NCBI RefSeq assembly: GCF_030406905.1
Contig: NZ_CP129137.1
Location: 6,293,501-6,357,500, forward strand
DNA length: 64,000 bases
Direction: 5' to 3'
Source: Streptomyces sp. HUAS CB01
Lineage (GTDB): Bacteria > Actinomycetota > Actinomycetes > Streptomycetales > Streptomycetaceae
A model generated the notes under the pieces. The model was not told where the DNA came from. It did no database searches and saw only the letters and a list, made by a program, of their open reading frames with translations. A program made the translations under genes and the position numbers. Shown here piece by piece: positions 9,310 to 17,361 of the stretch (position 1 is its first letter; each line of letters begins with the position of its first letter).

Positions 9310-9715
9310 CGAGCCGTGGTCCCCGTGGCGCGGTGAGACAAGGCCCACTCCGTTCCCGGGCATGGACCGCGCGGCGTCGCGGCGGGGCCGGCCCCGGGGG
9401 GTGACCTCCGCCACCTTTCCGGAGCCGTGGCGTCCGCGCCTCCGGGTGGAATCCGGTGCGCTCCTGGCGCCGGACCGCAGGCCGCAGCCGGGACAGGGCC
9501 GCTGCGTCGCCGCACCGCCCCTCCGGCGCAGGGGGCCCGGCAGCGGTCCGCCGCCGCCGTCCTGCGAGGGTGAATGGACAAGATCCACGCGCCGTTTGAC
9601 CTGATGGGGCCGGTACGGTCGAGCAGGAGCCGCGCGAGTGCAATTATTCGCGAGCGGCAAGTATTCTGCTTGCGCCCCACGGCCCGCGTGCGGCCGAGGG
9701 GAGGGGAGGTCGGCT
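9310..9715. other. 406-bp spacer upstream of the PP2C operon
   Basis: No gene or remnant of the missing anti-sigma domain could be recognised. The last ~120 bp are AT-richer and probably hold the promoter of the following three-gene signalling operon, with the repeat pair at 9640-9673. Confidence 0.5.
9640..9673. promoter_or_regulatory. Direct and inverted repeats upstream of the PP2C operon
   Basis: GCAAtTATTC (9640-9649) and GCAAgTATTC (9657-9666) are direct repeats 17 bp apart. The second also forms an inverted repeat, GCAAG-N7-CTTGC (9657-9673). They lie 43 bp before the GTG start in an otherwise very GC-rich region, a good place for an operator. The protein that binds is unknown; the form is compatible with a MarR-type site. 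Confidence 0.45.
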
Positions 9716-10996
9716 GTGAGGAGCCCTGTCGGTGGGCAAGGTCCGGAGGTGCCGGGGCCGAGGGCGTCGGTCACTCAGGTGCCTCTGGCCCGGGTGTCAC
9801 CGGCCGACCTCGCGCCCGGCGGCGATTCCTGCCTGACGGTCCTGCTCGTCGAGGACGACGACGGCGACGCGCTCCTGGTCGAGGAGACCCTCCGGGACAG
9901 CGGCCTGGTGGTCCGGCTCACCCGCGCCCGTTCCCTGGCCGAGGCGCGGCGGGAGCTGAGAGGGGAGCACGGCTCTCCCGCCCAGTGCGTCCTGCTCGAT
10001 CTGCACCTGCCCGACGCCCAGGGCCTGGACGTCGTCGGCCAGGTGCTCGCCGAGTCGCCCCGCGCGGCCGTCGTCGTGCTGACGGGCCTGGCCGAGGAGG
10101 GCGTGGGGCTCTCCGCCGTCGCGGCCGGTGCCCAGGACTACCTGATCAAGGGCGTCTTCGAGCCCACCGTGCTGGCCCGCTCGGTGAGGTACGCCGTACA
10201 GCGCCGTCAGATCGAGCAGGCGGCGATGGCCCTGGAGGCCAGCCGGATGCGCGCCCAGGAGAACGCCAGGCTCGAACGGGGCCTGCTGCCCTCGCCGCTG
10301 CTGCACGGAGCCGGGGTGCAGGTCGTGTCCCGGTACGAACCCAGCAGGTCCCTCGGCCTTCTCAGCGGCGACTTCTACGACGTCGTCGAGGCGGCGGACG
10401 GCACGGTCCACGCCGTCATCGGCGACGTCTCCGGCCACGGCCCCGACGAGGCCGCGCTCGGCGTGTGCCTCCGCGTCGCCTGGCGCTCCTTCACCCTCGC
10501 CGGTGTCACCGGCACCGGTGTGTGCGAGCTCATGCAGAAGGTCCTCGTCGCGGAGCGCACCGGCGCGGAGATCTTCGCCACGGTCACGACCGTCGAACTG
10601 CCCCCCGGCATGACGAAGGCGAAGATCGTCCGCGCCGGTCATCCGCCGCTGCTGCTGCGTGACCCCGGGGGCGTACGGCTCGTGGAGACCGCCGTCGGCC
10701 CGGCGCTCGGTCTGCTGCCCGACGGCCTCTGCCACTGGCGGGAGGACCATCTGGACCTGCCGGCCGCCGGGGGCCTGGCCCTGTTCACCGACGGCCTCTT
10801 CGAAGGGCGCGTCAGCGCCGACGGCCGGCGGCTCGGCGAGGACGGCCTGCTCGCCCTCGCCGCCCGCTACACCGGCCGCCCCGCCGAGGAGTTCGTGACC
10901 GCCGTGATCTCGGAGACGCGGACCCTCTCGGCCGATCACGGGGGCCACAGCGACGACGTCGCCCTCCTCCACCTCGAATGGAACGAGCAGAAGTGA
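9716..10996 (+). CDS. Response-regulator receiver fused to PP2C (RsbU/SpoIIE-type) phosphatase
   Basis: A 426-residue two-domain regulator. Residues ~40-160 form a receiver domain with acidic pocket VEDDDGD, phospho-acceptor D95 (LLDLHLPD) and conserved Lys (DYLIKG). A short coiled linker (QIEQAAMALEASRMRAQENARLERG) leads to a PP2C domain with metal-binding SGDFYDV and GDVSGHGP. Such proteins dephosphorylate STAS anti-anti-sigma factors when activated by a kinase. GTG 9716 is preceded by GGAGGT. The stop overlaps the next gene, a histidine kinase, so signal input and output are co-made. STAS candidates lie at 14453-14827 and 23567-23935. Confidence 0.88.
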   Translation: MRSPVGGQGPEVPGPRASVTQVPLARVSPADLAPGGDSCLTVLLVEDDDGDALLVEETLRDSGLVVRLTRARSLAEARRELRGEHGSPAQCVLLDLHLPDAQGLDVVGQVLAESPRAAVVVLTGLAEEGVGLSAVAAGAQDYLIKGVFEPTVLARSVRYAVQRRQIEQAAMALEASRMRAQENARLERGLLPSPLLHGAGVQVVSRYEPSRSLGLLSGDFYDVVEAADGTVHAVIGDVSGHGPDEAALGVCLRVAWRSFTLAGVTGTGVCELMQKVLVAERTGAEIFATVTTVELPPGMTKAKIVRAGHPPLLLRDPGGVRLVETAVGPALGLLPDGLCHWREDHLDLPAAGGLALFTDGLFEGRVSADGRRLGEDGLLALAARYTGRPAEEFVTAVISETRTLSADHGGHSDDVALLHLEWNEQK

Positions 10997-12705
10997 CCAG
11001 CCACGAAGAACCGGGCGCCCGGACCGGCGCGCCGCCCGCGCAGCCTCGGCGCACCGTGCTGACCGTCCCGATCTGGCTGGGCATCGTCCTGGCCGCCATC
11101 CTGGTCGTGGTGACGGGCTTCGCCGTGGTGGGCGCGCAGTTGCTCGCGCAGACCGCCGCCGAGTCCGACGACCTCGTCGACCGCATCCAGCCCGCCCGTG
11201 TGGACGCCTACCGGCTGCAGAAGGCGCTCCTCGACCAGGAGACCGGGATGCGCGGTTTCGTCCTCAGCCGGGACCCCCGCTGGCTGGAGCCCTACACGCA
11301 GGGCCTGAAGGAGGAGGAGTCCGCCGAACGGGCCCTGCGCGAGGCCCTGGCCGGGGACCCCGCGCTGCTCGCCGCCGTCTCCGGTGCCGAGGAGACGGCC
11401 GAGAGCTGGCGGACCGGCCATGCCGAACCGCTCGTGGAACGGGCCCGCCGGGGAGCCCTGCCCTCGTCCGCGACGACGGAACTGCAGTCGAGCAAGGTCG
11501 CCTTCGACCGGCTGCGTGAGCGGTTCGACGACCTGAACGAGACCCTGACCGCCGAACGGTCCAGAGCCAGGGCGGAGATGCACCGCACCCGCACCGGCCA
11601 CAACTGGTCCCTCACCGGCATGCTGGCCGCCTTCGTGGTGTTCGCCGCGCTGCTGGTGGTCGTGCTCCACCGGGCCGTCGGAAGGCCGCTCGGCGGGCTG
11701 CGCACGGCGGCCCAGCGGGTTGCCGACGGCGACTTCGAGCACCGCATCGAGCCCGGCGGGCCCGCGGAGACCCGTCACCTCGCCGCGGCCGTCGAGGCGA
11801 TGCGCGTCCGTGTCCTCGACGCCCTCAGGGCCTCGCAGCAGCGCGAGGAACTCCTCGCCCAGCGCACAGCGGTCCTCGACGAGCAGGCGCTGGAACTGCG
11901 TCGCTCCAACGCCGAGCTGGAGCAGTTCGCCTACGTCGCCTCGCACGACCTGCAGGAGCCGCTCCGCAAGGTGGCCTCGTTCTGCCAGCTGCTGGAGAAG
12001 CGGTACGGCGACCAGCTCGACGACCGGGCCAAGCAGTACATCGACTTCGCCGTCGACGGCGCCAAGCGCATGCAGGTCCTGATCAACGATCTGCTGACGT
12101 ACTCCCGGGTGGGACGCCTCAACGACGCCCGAGACACCGTCGGCATGGACTCCGCACTGGACGGGGCACTGGCCAATCTCGGCACGTCCGTGGAGGAGGC
12201 GGGTGCCGTCGTCGAGCGCCCCGACGACCTCCCCACCACCACCGGCGACCCGATGCTGCTCACGATGCTGTGGCAGAACCTGATCGGCAACGCGGTGAAG
12301 TTCCGTGCCCCGGACCGCACGCCGGTCATCCGGATCACCGTCGAGCCGGAGACCGACGGCGAGGTTCCGGCCTGGCACTACCGCGTCGACGACAACGGCA
12401 TCGGCATCCCGGAGGAGTTCGCGGAGAAGGTCTTCGTCATCTTCCAGCGGCTCCACGGCCGGGACGTCTACACCGGCACGGGCATAGGCCTGGCCCTCTG
12501 CAAGAAGATCGTGGAACACCACGGCGGCCGGATCTGGATCGACACCGAGCGGACCGAGGGGACCCGGATCCACTTCACCCTGCCCGCCGTCCCCGTGGAG
12601 GAACCCCCGGCGGAGCCCGGGTCCCCGGACACGGGGACGGAGTCCCCCGGAGCCGGTACGTTCCCCGTCGGCCGCGCGCCCCTCACCACTGGAGATCACG
12701 TATGA
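10993..12705 (+). CDS. Membrane sensor histidine kinase with CHASE3 and HAMP domains
   Basis: A 570-residue kinase. Order: TM helix (~24-48), CHASE3-like sensing domain (~55-200, with the family-typical LLDQETGMRGFVLS), second TM (~207-226), HAMP, coiled coil, HisKA with H318 (YVASHDLQEPLRKV), and HATPase (NLIGNAVKF, DNGIGI, GTGIGLALCKKI boxes). The sensing domain lies outside the membrane. GTG 10993 overlaps the upstream stop (GTGA); an in-frame ATG at 10978 is an alternative. The stop overlaps the next receiver gene (ATGA). Likely partners are the receiver-PP2C protein and the single-domain receiver on either side. Confidence 0.88.
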   Translation: MTSHEEPGARTGAPPAQPRRTVLTVPIWLGIVLAAILVVVTGFAVVGAQLLAQTAAESDDLVDRIQPARVDAYRLQKALLDQETGMRGFVLSRDPRWLEPYTQGLKEEESAERALREALAGDPALLAAVSGAEETAESWRTGHAEPLVERARRGALPSSATTELQSSKVAFDRLRERFDDLNETLTAERSRARAEMHRTRTGHNWSLTGMLAAFVVFAALLVVVLHRAVGRPLGGLRTAAQRVADGDFEHRIEPGGPAETRHLAAAVEAMRVRVLDALRASQQREELLAQRTAVLDEQALELRRSNAELEQFAYVASHDLQEPLRKVASFCQLLEKRYGDQLDDRAKQYIDFAVDGAKRMQVLINDLLTYSRVGRLNDARDTVGMDSALDGALANLGTSVEEAGAVVERPDDLPTTTGDPMLLTMLWQNLIGNAVKFRAPDRTPVIRITVEPETDGEVPAWHYRVDDNGIGIPEEFAEKVFVIFQRLHGRDVYTGTGIGLALCKKIVEHHGGRIWIDTERTEGTRIHFTLPAVPVEEPPAEPGSPDTGTESPGAGTFPVGRAPLTTGDHV

Positions 12706-13139
12706 ACGCCACCAAGCCCATCGAGGTCCTCCTCGTCGAGGACGACCCGGGCGACGAGCTGATGACCCGCGAGGCGTTCGAGGACAACAAGATCGGCAAC
12801 ACGCTGCACGTGGTGCGCGACGGCGAGGAGGCCCTGGACTTCCTCTACCGCCGGGGCGCCCACCAGGACGCCCCGCGCCCCGACCTGATCCTCCTCGACC
12901 TCAACCTGCCCAAGTACGACGGACGGCAGGTGCTCGAGCGCATCAAGGCCGACGCGGAGCTCACCCACATCCCCGTGGTGGTCCTGACGACGTCCGCGGC
13001 GGAGGAGGACATCCTGCGCAGCTACCGGCTCCACGCGAGCGCCTACGTCACCAAGCCGGTGGACCTGGAGCAGTTCATCGCCGCGATCCGGAAGATCGAC
13101 GACTTCTTCGTCACCGTCGTGCGGCTGCCCCGCCCCTGA
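12702..13139 (+). CDS. Single-domain response regulator (Rcp1-like)
   Basis: A 145-residue stand-alone receiver with acidic pocket E13-D14-D15, phospho-Asp D66 (LILLDLNLP) and conserved Lys in VTKPVD; there is no output domain. The long insert around LDFLYRRGAHQDAPRPD is typical of Rcp1-type receivers paired with phytochrome-like or CHASE3 kinases. It is the third coupled gene of the operon (ATGA overlap) and probably shuttles phosphate or tunes the kinase. Confidence 0.9.
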   Translation: MNATKPIEVLLVEDDPGDELMTREAFEDNKIGNTLHVVRDGEEALDFLYRRGAHQDAPRPDLILLDLNLPKYDGRQVLERIKADAELTHIPVVVLTTSAAEEDILRSYRLHASAYVTKPVDLEQFIAAIRKIDDFFVTVVRLPRP

Positions 13140-13311
13140 CGGGCGACCGCAGGTCACGCGGTCCCGGGCTCACGGGCCCGGCGGGCTGCGCGGCATTGCA
13201 CGGAAGTCGCGGGCCCGAGGATTCCCCAGGCGAACCGGGGGCAAACGGGTGGCTGGCGAAAGTCACCCGAAAGGTGCGCGACGGTGCGCACCGTGCCGCG
13301 AAGGAGCGCCC

Positions 13312-13818
13312 ATGAACCCCGGACAGTCGACCGCCGACGCAGACCGCACCGAAGGCAGACGGGAGACCGAGGAGGAACGCGCCGACCGCCGCTGGCAGGA
13401 GCTCATCCAGGAGATACGCGTCACCCAGACCGGGGTGCAGATCCTCTTCGGCTTCCTCCTCACGGTGGTCTTCACGCCCCACTTCCAGCGCCTGGGGCAG
13501 ACCGACAAGACGATCTACCTCATCACCGTCGTCCTGGGGGCTCTCGCGACCGGGGCGCTCATCGGGCCCGTCGCCCTGCACCGGATCGTGTCCGGCCGCC
13601 GCATCAAGCCGCAGGCCGTCGTCTGGGCGTCGAGGCTGACGTTCACCGGGATCGTCCTGCTGCTCGCCACGCTCACCTCCGCGCTGTTCCTCATTCTGAG
13701 GGCCGCCACGCACGACGCGTTCGTCCCCTGGGTGGTCTCCGGGGTGCTGGCCTGGTACCTGCTGTGCTGGTTCGCCCTGCCGTTCTGGGCCCGAAGGCGT
13801 CATACGTCCCAGGGCTGA
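13312..13818 (+). CDS. DUF6328 family membrane protein
   Basis: A 168-residue protein: a charged cytoplasmic N-terminus (~45 residues, with RRWQELIQEIRVTQTGVQIL), then four hydrophobic helices. The layout matches the DUF6328 family, which has no known function and is common in actinobacteria near stress genes. ATG 13312 has GGAG six bases upstream. It stands alone between the kinase operon and the HATPase gene. Confidence 0.8.
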   Translation: MNPGQSTADADRTEGRRETEEERADRRWQELIQEIRVTQTGVQILFGFLLTVVFTPHFQRLGQTDKTIYLITVVLGALATGALIGPVALHRIVSGRRIKPQAVVWASRLTFTGIVLLLATLTSALFLILRAATHDAFVPWVVSGVLAWYLLCWFALPFWARRRHTSQG

Positions 13819-13932
13819 CCCGCCGGACGCACCTCCTTGCGTTTTCGGTCCCGCAGGGAGGTGCCGTCGCGCGGATTCGGGGTAGGAGAGCGCCGACCCA
13901 GGGACGGCAGGGACGAACGGGACGACCAGCAG

Positions 13933-14370
13933 ATGAGTTCGAGTGTGATCGGGACGGGCCACGGCGCCGCCGCGGCATGGGCCGGAAACGCGTGGGCGGG
14001 TGCCGTCTACGACGGCGGCCCGGGGAGCATCGCCGAGGCCCGTCGTTTCAGCGCGCAGTTCCTGGTGGACAGGCACGGCTTCGACCCGGCTTCCGAGGCG
14101 GTGGGTGCCGTCCAGCTGATCGTGTCGGAGCTGGTGACCAACGCGTGCAAGTACGCCCACGGGCCGTGCGCCCTCGATCTGGAGCGGATTCCGTCGGGCG
14201 TCGAGATCACCGTGTGGGACAGCAGCACGGCCCTGCCCCTCGCGCGGGCCGCGGACCCGGGCCGCGTGGGCCAGCACGGTCTGGAGATCGTCCTGGCACT
14301 GTGCGAGGGCTTCACCGTCCAGCGCGAGCCGGTCGGCAAGCGCATCACGGTGCGCGTCTCCTGCACCTGA
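13933..14370 (+). CDS. RsbW-like ATP-binding regulatory protein (HATPase)
   Basis: A 145-residue stand-alone GHKL ATPase with N-box (ELVTNACKYA) and G-box (GQHGLEIVLAL) and no kinase dimerisation domain. This family includes anti-sigma kinases such as RsbW that sequester SigB-type sigma factors and phosphorylate STAS partners. ATG 13933 is used, although the upstream frame is open. It is convergent with a STAS gene 82 bp away and lies ~2 kb from the first SigB-like gene, making it a candidate switch kinase. Many such proteins in Streptomyces are orphans, so the pairing is inference. Confidence 0.82.
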   Translation: MSSSVIGTGHGAAAAWAGNAWAGAVYDGGPGSIAEARRFSAQFLVDRHGFDPASEAVGAVQLIVSELVTNACKYAHGPCALDLERIPSGVEITVWDSSTALPLARAADPGRVGQHGLEIVLALCEGFTVQREPVGKRITVRVSCT

Positions 14371-14377
14371 CCGCGTC

Positions 14378-14452
14378 GGCGCCTGGTGTCCGCCGGCTCC
14401 GACCGCTTCGTGCGGTCTCCGCGGTCGCGATCGCCGTTCGGCACCGGGCGCC
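14378..14452. terminator. Branched hairpin between convergent HATPase and STAS genes
   Basis: The outer arms GGCGCCTGGTG (14378-14388) and CACCGGGCGCC (14442-14452) pair over 11 positions with one G-T. Inside is GACCGC-TTCGT-GCGGTC (14401-14417). The element fills the spacer and can act in both directions. Confidence 0.5.
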
Positions 14453-14827
14453 TCAGGGGCGGGGCACCGCGTCCAGGCCGTCCCTGACGTCGAGGACCTG
14501 GTCGGCTCCCGTGATCTCCAGCAGCCGGCGCAGCTGGGGCTGCGGTCTCGCGACGCACAGGTCCGCGTTCTGATGGACGCGCAGCAGCAGGTTGAGAAAG
14601 GCCGAGTCGCCGAAGGTGACACCGGAGACGTCCAGGATCACCTTGGAGTGCTCCGTGGAGGCCGAGGTGAGCGCGTCGTCCAGAGGCGGAAGGCTGGTCA
14701 GGTCCAGATCACCGCGGGCGGCGATCACCCAGGCCCCTCCGGCCGCGTACTGGACGCCCACCGGTCCCTCTCCGTCCTGCCCGCCCCCGCCGTTGATGCG
14801 GGACTGGTCCTCGCTGCTCGCGTCCAT
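14453..14827 (-). CDS. STAS-domain anti-sigma factor antagonist
   Basis: A 124-residue single STAS domain (ARGDLDLTSLPPLDDAL; VILDVSGVTFGDSAFLNLLL) after a Gly-rich N-terminus. The conserved phosphorylatable position is the Ser in FGDSAFLNL. STAS proteins of this size (RsbV/SpoIIAA type) bind RsbW-like kinases in their unphosphorylated form and free the sigma factor. ATG 14827 gives the family N-terminus. It is convergent with the HATPase gene. A second STAS gene is at 23567. Confidence 0.85.
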   Translation of the reverse strand: MDASSEDQSRINGGGGQDGEGPVGVQYAAGGAWVIAARGDLDLTSLPPLDDALTSASTEHSKVILDVSGVTFGDSAFLNLLLRVHQNADLCVARPQPQLRRLLEITGADQVLDVRDGLDAVPRP

Positions 14828-15025
14828 GGGGGCGAGTATGCCCGTCCCCGCACCGCTCCGGTAGTCACGGGCCCGCCGTGCGGGCGGATCCAGCCGGACG
14901 GGTCGCTCCGTTCGGTGGCACGCCGGTCCGGCCGCACCGCCCGTGGAATCCAACCCACGGTGCCCGCACGCTTTTCCGGGCGCCCTCCGGGCAAAAGGAC
15001 CCCTGGAAAAGGGAAATGGCACCTG

Positions 15026-15050
15026 CGTGTGCGGTGAATTCCCGGGTAAG
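15026..15050 (+). promoter_or_regulatory. SigB-type promoter before the 56-residue hydrophobic protein
   Basis: GCGT (15026-15029), a 15-base spacer, then GGGTAA (15045-15050) fits the published Streptomyces SigB consensus GNNT-N14-16-GGGTA(C/T) except for the last base. It lies 24 bp before the start codon, a suitable distance for a short leader. Confidence 0.55.
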
Positions 15051-15073
15051 CGGATTCCGGGAGGTTGACAACA

Positions 15074-15244
15074 ATGGTTCCTTTGCTGCTCGTTCTACTG
15101 CTCGCCCTGCTTCTCTTCGGTGCGGGCTTCGCACTCAAGGCACTCTGGTGGATCGCGGTGATCGTGCTGGTGGTGTGGCTGCTCGGCTTCGTGATCCGCC
15201 CGGCGGCGGCCGGCGGCCGCCGCGGTCGCTGGTACCGCTGGTAG
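15074..15244 (+). CDS. Small hydrophobic membrane protein (56 residues)
   Basis: Starts at ATG 15074 and ends at TAG 15242. Almost the whole chain is two hydrophobic helices (MVPLLLVLLLALLLFGAG and WWIAVIVLVVWLLGFVI) followed by a Gly/Arg/Trp tail (GGRRGRWYRW). Small proteins of this form, annotated only as hydrophobic protein, are widespread in Streptomyces. A SigB-type promoter upstream and a textbook terminator right after the stop support a real stand-alone gene. A role in membrane stress is inference from the promoter. Confidence 0.75.
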   Translation: MVPLLLVLLLALLLFGAGFALKALWWIAVIVLVVWLLGFVIRPAAAGGRRGRWYRW

Positions 15245-15270
15245 CCGTCACGCGCGTCGTACGCGTGAAA

Positions 15271-15310
15271 ATCGGGGCCCCGACGCTCGGTCGGGGCCCC
15301 GATGGCTTTT
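15271..15310 (+). terminator. Strong rho-independent terminator
   Basis: A perfect 13-bp stem (ATCGGGGCCCCGA at 15271-15283, complement at 15291-15303) with a 7-nt loop, followed by GGCTTTT. It stands 26 bp after the hydrophobic-protein gene and is the clearest intrinsic terminator in the window. Confidence 0.9.
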
Positions 15311-15440
15311 CCGTGTGCGACGCGCGGGACCGCGCGCCGTCCCCGGGTCTTCTTTCCGTACCCCTCCCCTTAACGGTCTTGAGCCGGGGAATCCGGAATG
15401 GGCACGGGATTTCCGTGAACGGGAAAAGGGGTGAACGGGC

Positions 15441-15620
15441 ATGGTCGGTAAAGTCGTCGAGTCGTTCCCTGCCGGTGGCCCGCGCGGCTCGTGGCCCGCG
15501 GAGGAATGCGCCGCCCGCCGACGTGAGCAAGGCATGTCCGCCACGGTGGTCATGGACCTGGAAGGCGACGCGTTCCTCGTCGTCGAGCCCCCGGAGCCCC
15601 CGGAGCGCGGCCGGGGCTGA
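15441..15620 (+). CDS. Small hypothetical protein (59 residues)
   Basis: ATG 15441 to TGA 15618, preceded at a short distance by AAAAGGGGTGAA. The C-terminal half (SATVVMDLEGDAFLVVEPPE) is a compact hydrophobic-acidic segment seen in small Streptomyces proteins of unknown function; the N-terminal half is polar. No domain can be named. Lower-GC sequence just upstream (15405-15440) may be its promoter. Confidence 0.5.
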   Translation: MVGKVVESFPAGGPRGSWPAEECAARRREQGMSATVVMDLEGDAFLVVEPPEPPERGRG

Positions 15621-15941
15621 GGGCGGCACGGTCCCGGCGCGGCGGGGTGGGCCGGAGGAGGCCGGGGCACCGCCCGCGCCGGGACGGCACACGCTCCGGG
15701 CGGGGCGGGACTCGGGCGGAGCGGGTGGGCCGGAGAGGCGGGGCACCGCGCGGCACGGTCCGGACGGACTCCGGCGTGGGGCGGCCGCCACCGCACCGGA
15801 CGTCGGTCCGCGTACGGGAGGGACGCGCCCCATCCGCCCGGCGTTCGCCGCTCCCGCACCCACGCCGACGGCGGTGGCCCCCCGCACCCTTGCCGGGCTG
15901 GGGGGCCACCGCCGATCGTGACTCGTGCGGGCGCCGGCGGT
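15621..15941. other. 320-bp spacer with imperfect direct repeat
   Basis: Very GC-rich. A ~30-bp block (GGTGGGCCGGAG...GGGGCACCGC) occurs twice, near 15645 and 15726, with small changes. No gene is seen. The right end carries the hairpin at 15870-15913. Confidence 0.5.
15870..15913. terminator. Perfect 14-bp stem after the first SigB-like gene
   Basis: GGCGGTGGCCCCCC (15870-15883) pairs fully with GGGGGGCCACCGCC (15900-15913) around a 16-nt loop. It lies 28 bp past the stop of the leftward sigma gene and also faces the small gene at 15441. It lacks a U-tract. Confidence 0.65.
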
Positions 15942-16820
15942 TCAGCCGGTGCCGGTTTCCAGCAGGCCGGCGCGGAGCCGCTTGATGATACGGGTCAGCA
16001 GCCGCGAGACATGCATCTGGGAGATGCCCAGTTGCTCGCCGATCTGGGCCTGCGTGAGCTCCTCGACGAAGCGGAGGTGCAGGATCCGGCGGTCGCGGTC
16101 CTCGAGCTCGGCGACCAGGGGAGCGAGGGAGTGGAAGTCCTCGATGAGTTCGAGCGCCGCCTCCTCCTCGCCGATGAAGTCGGCCAGGGCCGCCTCGCTG
16201 TCCTGTGCGGTGTCGCCCGTGAGCGCGGCGTCCAGGGAGGCGGAGTTGTAGGCGTTGGAGGCCTTGCGGGCCTCGATGACGTCCGCCTCCGGCAGGGACA
16301 TCAGCTCGGAGAGCTCCCTCACCGTGGGGGTCCGCCCCAGCCGGCTCCGCAGTTCCTCGGTGGCCTTGGCCAGCTCGACGCGGGCCTCCTGCAGCCGGCG
16401 GGGGACGTGCACGGCCCAGCTGGTGTCCCGGAAGAAGCGCTTGATCTCGCCGACGATGCAGGGCACGGCGAAGGTGGTGAACTCCACCTCGCGGGACAGG
16501 TCGAAGCGGTCGATGGCCTTGATCAGACCGATCGTGCCGACCTGGACGATGTCCTCCATCTCGTCCGCGCCCCGGCTGCGGAAGCGACCCGCCGCGTACC
16601 GGACCAGCGACAGGTTCATCTCGATGAGGGTGTTGCGCACGTACTGGTACTCGTGCGTGCCCTCCTCGAGCTGCTCCAGCCGGGCGAAGAACTGGCGGGA
16701 GAGGTCGCGTGCGTCCTGGGGGGCCACCTTGGACGGGTCCGCGATGGGCGCGATCCCGAGCGCGCCGAGTCCCGAAGTCGTCCCCGGTGCCGCGGTTGTC
16801 ACTGCGGTCACGGCTGCCAT
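15942..16820 (-). CDS. SigB/SigF-family sigma factor (first copy)
   Basis: A 292-residue group 3 sigma factor of the SigB/F/G type, for general stress or development. Region 2 contains RNTLIEMNLSLVRYAAGRF and the -10 recognition helix EDIVQVGTIGLIKAIDRFD; region 3 contains GRTPTVRELSELM; region 4 contains ELTQAQIGEQLGISQMHVSRLL. ATG 16820 with GGGGTGG upstream is preferred; TTG 16850 is an alternative. A GAAT-N15-GGGTAT promoter 49 bp upstream matches the SigB consensus, so the gene probably activates itself. The protein is closely similar in layout to the second copy at 18652. Which HATPase holds it is unknown. Confidence 0.92.
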   Translation of the reverse strand: MAAVTAVTTAAPGTTSGLGALGIAPIADPSKVAPQDARDLSRQFFARLEQLEEGTHEYQYVRNTLIEMNLSLVRYAAGRFRSRGADEMEDIVQVGTIGLIKAIDRFDLSREVEFTTFAVPCIVGEIKRFFRDTSWAVHVPRRLQEARVELAKATEELRSRLGRTPTVRELSELMSLPEADVIEARKASNAYNSASLDAALTGDTAQDSEAALADFIGEEEAALELIEDFHSLAPLVAELEDRDRRILHLRFVEELTQAQIGEQLGISQMHVSRLLTRIIKRLRAGLLETGTG

Positions 16821-16868
16821 GCCATCCACCCCTGTCGTCCGTATCTCCAACCCCCGTGCTCGGTCCGC

Positions 16869-16893
16869 ATACCCGGGATCCCGGAGTGCATTC
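16869..16893 (-). promoter_or_regulatory. SigB-type promoter of the first sigma gene
   Basis: On the minus strand, GAAT (16893-16890), 15 bases, then GGGTAT (16874-16869). This matches GNNT-N14-16-GGGTA(C/T) fully and lies 49 bp before ATG 16820. It suggests autoregulation. Confidence 0.7.
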
Positions 16894-16968
16894 CCCTTTC
16901 TTCGCCGATCGGGCCGGCCGATCCGCGAACGGTGCGCGGCGAGGGCTCGCCTGTGACGTCGGCCCCGT

Positions 16969-17361
16969 TCACACCGGCTCCGTACGGCCGAACAACCCCG
17001 CGTGCCCCGGGGGGAGTTGGGTCAGGATCCGGCGGAGCAGGGCGTCGTCCGCCACTTCGGCGACGATCCCGAGCACGGCCGTGACGGCCCGCCGGGCCTC
17101 ACCGAAGTCCTCGTGGTCGCGGGCCGCCACCGCCTCGACGAAGCCCCGGGGGGTGAGGGGTTCGCTCGCCGGCGGGCCGCCGGTCAGCAGCGGGCCGCAC
17201 TGGTGCGGCAGCAGACGGGCGAGATCGCTGCGGTCGTCGCCCACGAGATGGGCGCCCAGGACGTCCAGGACGCTCTCGACCGCCCGGGCGGCCTCCTGGC
17301 GCCTGACGTACCGGCCCCGTTCCCGCACCTGGTCCAGCAACGCTTCCAATCGGCTCTGCAT
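16969..17361 (-). CDS. DUF2267 domain protein
   Basis: A 130-residue soluble protein with the DUF2267 pattern (VLDVLGAHLVGDDRSDLARLLPHQCGPLL; LTQLPPGHAGLF at the end). Function unknown; members are common in actinobacterial stress regulons. ATG 17361 has AAGGAG six bases upstream. It lies 148 bp upstream of the SigB-like gene on the same strand and has its own SigB-type promoter, so it may be co-expressed with the sigma factor. Confidence 0.8.
   Translation of the reverse strand: MQSRLEALLDQVRERGRYVRRQEAARAVESVLDVLGAHLVGDDRSDLARLLPHQCGPLLTGGPPASEPLTPRGFVEAVAARDHEDFGEARRAVTAVLGIVAEVADDALLRRILTQLPPGHAGLFGRTEPV

Noticed and set aside
9310..9637. Remnant of the missing C-terminal domain of the anti-sigma factor
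   Set aside because: All three plus-strand frames were read; none shows the expected external domain, so a simple frameshift does not explain the truncation.
13861..13885. GGGTAG at 13880-13885 as a SigB-type promoter for the HATPase gene
   Set aside because: No GnnT stands 14-16 bases upstream, so it fails the consensus that the four accepted sites meet.
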